Assembly: GCF_003952165.1 (NCBI RefSeq) | Contig: NZ_RXFT01000005.1 | Coordinates: forward strand, 186,001-250,000 | DNA from: Variovorax guangxiensis | GTDB lineage: Bacteria > Pseudomonadota > Gammaproteobacteria > Burkholderiales > Burkholderiaceae_C | DNA: 64,000 bases | Reading direction: 5' to 3' | In this document: piece by piece, positions 63,759-64,000 of the stretch | How positions within the stretch are numbered: position 1 is the first letter of the stretch | How the letters are laid out: each line of letters begins with the position of its first letter | Translations under genes and position numbers: made by a program | The notes under the pieces: generated by a model | The model's input: the letters and a program-made list of their open reading frames with translations, nothing else | Database searches by the model: none | Told to the model about the DNA's origin: nothing

Positions 63759-64000
63759 ATGTCGACGATGAAACAGCAGCGCACCGGCCAGTCCGGCGGC
63801 AGCACCCTGGTGTATTCCACCGACGGGGGCGGACGCATGTGTCCCGGCTGCGGCGAGCCCGTGGCCCGTTGCCGCTGCAAGGAGCTCGAAAAGGCGCGCG
63901 GCACGCCGGCCACCGACGGCATTGTGCGCGTGTCGCACGAGACAAAGGGCCGCAAAGGCAAGGGCGTGACGGTAGTGAAGGGCATGGCGCTCGACGCGGC
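63759..64000 (+). CDS. yciH: SUI1/YciH translation-factor-like protein (5' part, runs off right edge)
   Basis: About 80 codons, without the C-terminus. It begins MSTMKQQRTGQ, then a short cysteine-rich segment (CPGCGEPVARCRC) typical of this bacterial eIF1-like family, followed by IVRVSHETKGRKGKGVTVVKG, the start of the SUI1 core. It would bind the 30S subunit and influence start selection. The alternative start is ATG 63768, three codons on. AGAGG upstream at 63746-63750 supports the first. Confidence 0.85.
   Translation, partial: MSTMKQQRTGQSGGSTLVYSTDGGGRMCPGCGEPVARCRCKELEKARGTPATDGIVRVSHETKGRKGKGVTVVKGMALDA

Overview
The window is about 64 kb of very GC-rich, densely coded DNA from a metabolically versatile betaproteobacterium. 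Tripartite-tricarboxylate (Bug/TctC) receptors, polyhydroxyalkanoate granule proteins, a gentisate pathway, an acyclic-terpene-like acyl-CoA module and a ~100-bp intergenic repeat all point to Burkholderiales, most like Comamonadaceae such as Variovorax. This is inference from gene content. I saw no rRNA, tRNA, CRISPR array, transposase, integrase or replication origin, and no gene-free stretch exceeds 300 bp.

Layout. (1) 1-8050: a polyol/sugar locus. A carbohydrate kinase and a GlpD-like FAD dehydrogenase (cut by the left edge) diverge from an ABC sugar importer, an aldo/keto reductase and a DhnA-type class I aldolase. (2) 8280-12986: a 1568-residue exported mosaic protein (beta-propellers, Ig-like, LamG, PKD, two haem c sites, ricin-type lectin) with a good terminator. 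(3) 13255-13494: an orphan F-type ATPase c-subunit-like proteolipid. (4) 13523-17396: methyltransferase, SDR, glutathione transferase, TesB thioesterase and a lipoprotein, all leftward. (5) 17438-25161: FAD oxidoreductase, two TctC receptors, 3-hydroxybenzoate 6-hydroxylase-like monooxygenase, fumarylpyruvate hydrolase and gentisate dioxygenase, with a divergent LysR regulator. (6) 25268-28348: thioesterase, phasin, TetR regulator, TPR protein and acyl-CoA-binding protein. (7) 28368-31229: a leftward set of intracellular subtilase, small inhibitor-like protein and DNA/RNA non-specific endonuclease, with an intrinsic terminator directly before the nuclease. This is my best candidate for an undescribed system. 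(8) 31299-40815: CaiB-type CoA transferase, AraC regulator, then a second ABC sugar importer with zinc polyol dehydrogenase, FGGY kinase and an L-xylulose-reductase-like SDR (a likely pentitol pathway). (9) 40828-52253: PHA-system protein, metallopeptidase lipoprotein, molybdopterin oxidoreductase, amino-acid-type receptor, M14-like peptidase, M20 amidohydrolase, deaminase, GDPD lipoprotein, ArgE-like deacetylase and a DUF445 membrane protein. (10) 52389-54981: beta-propeller lipoprotein and an MHYT sensor without an output domain. (11) 55057-61940: carboxylase pair, SDR and two acyl-CoA dehydrogenases resembling part of the citronellol/geraniol (Atu) or leucine route. (12) 62112-64000: Dabb protein, DEAD-box helicase and the start of a SUI1/YciH gene.

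Many genes overlap by four bases (ATGA or GTGA), so most clusters are probably operons. A repeat occurs three times, each time within 10 bp after a stop codon and in the sense direction. This suggests a transcript-level role rather than random scatter.
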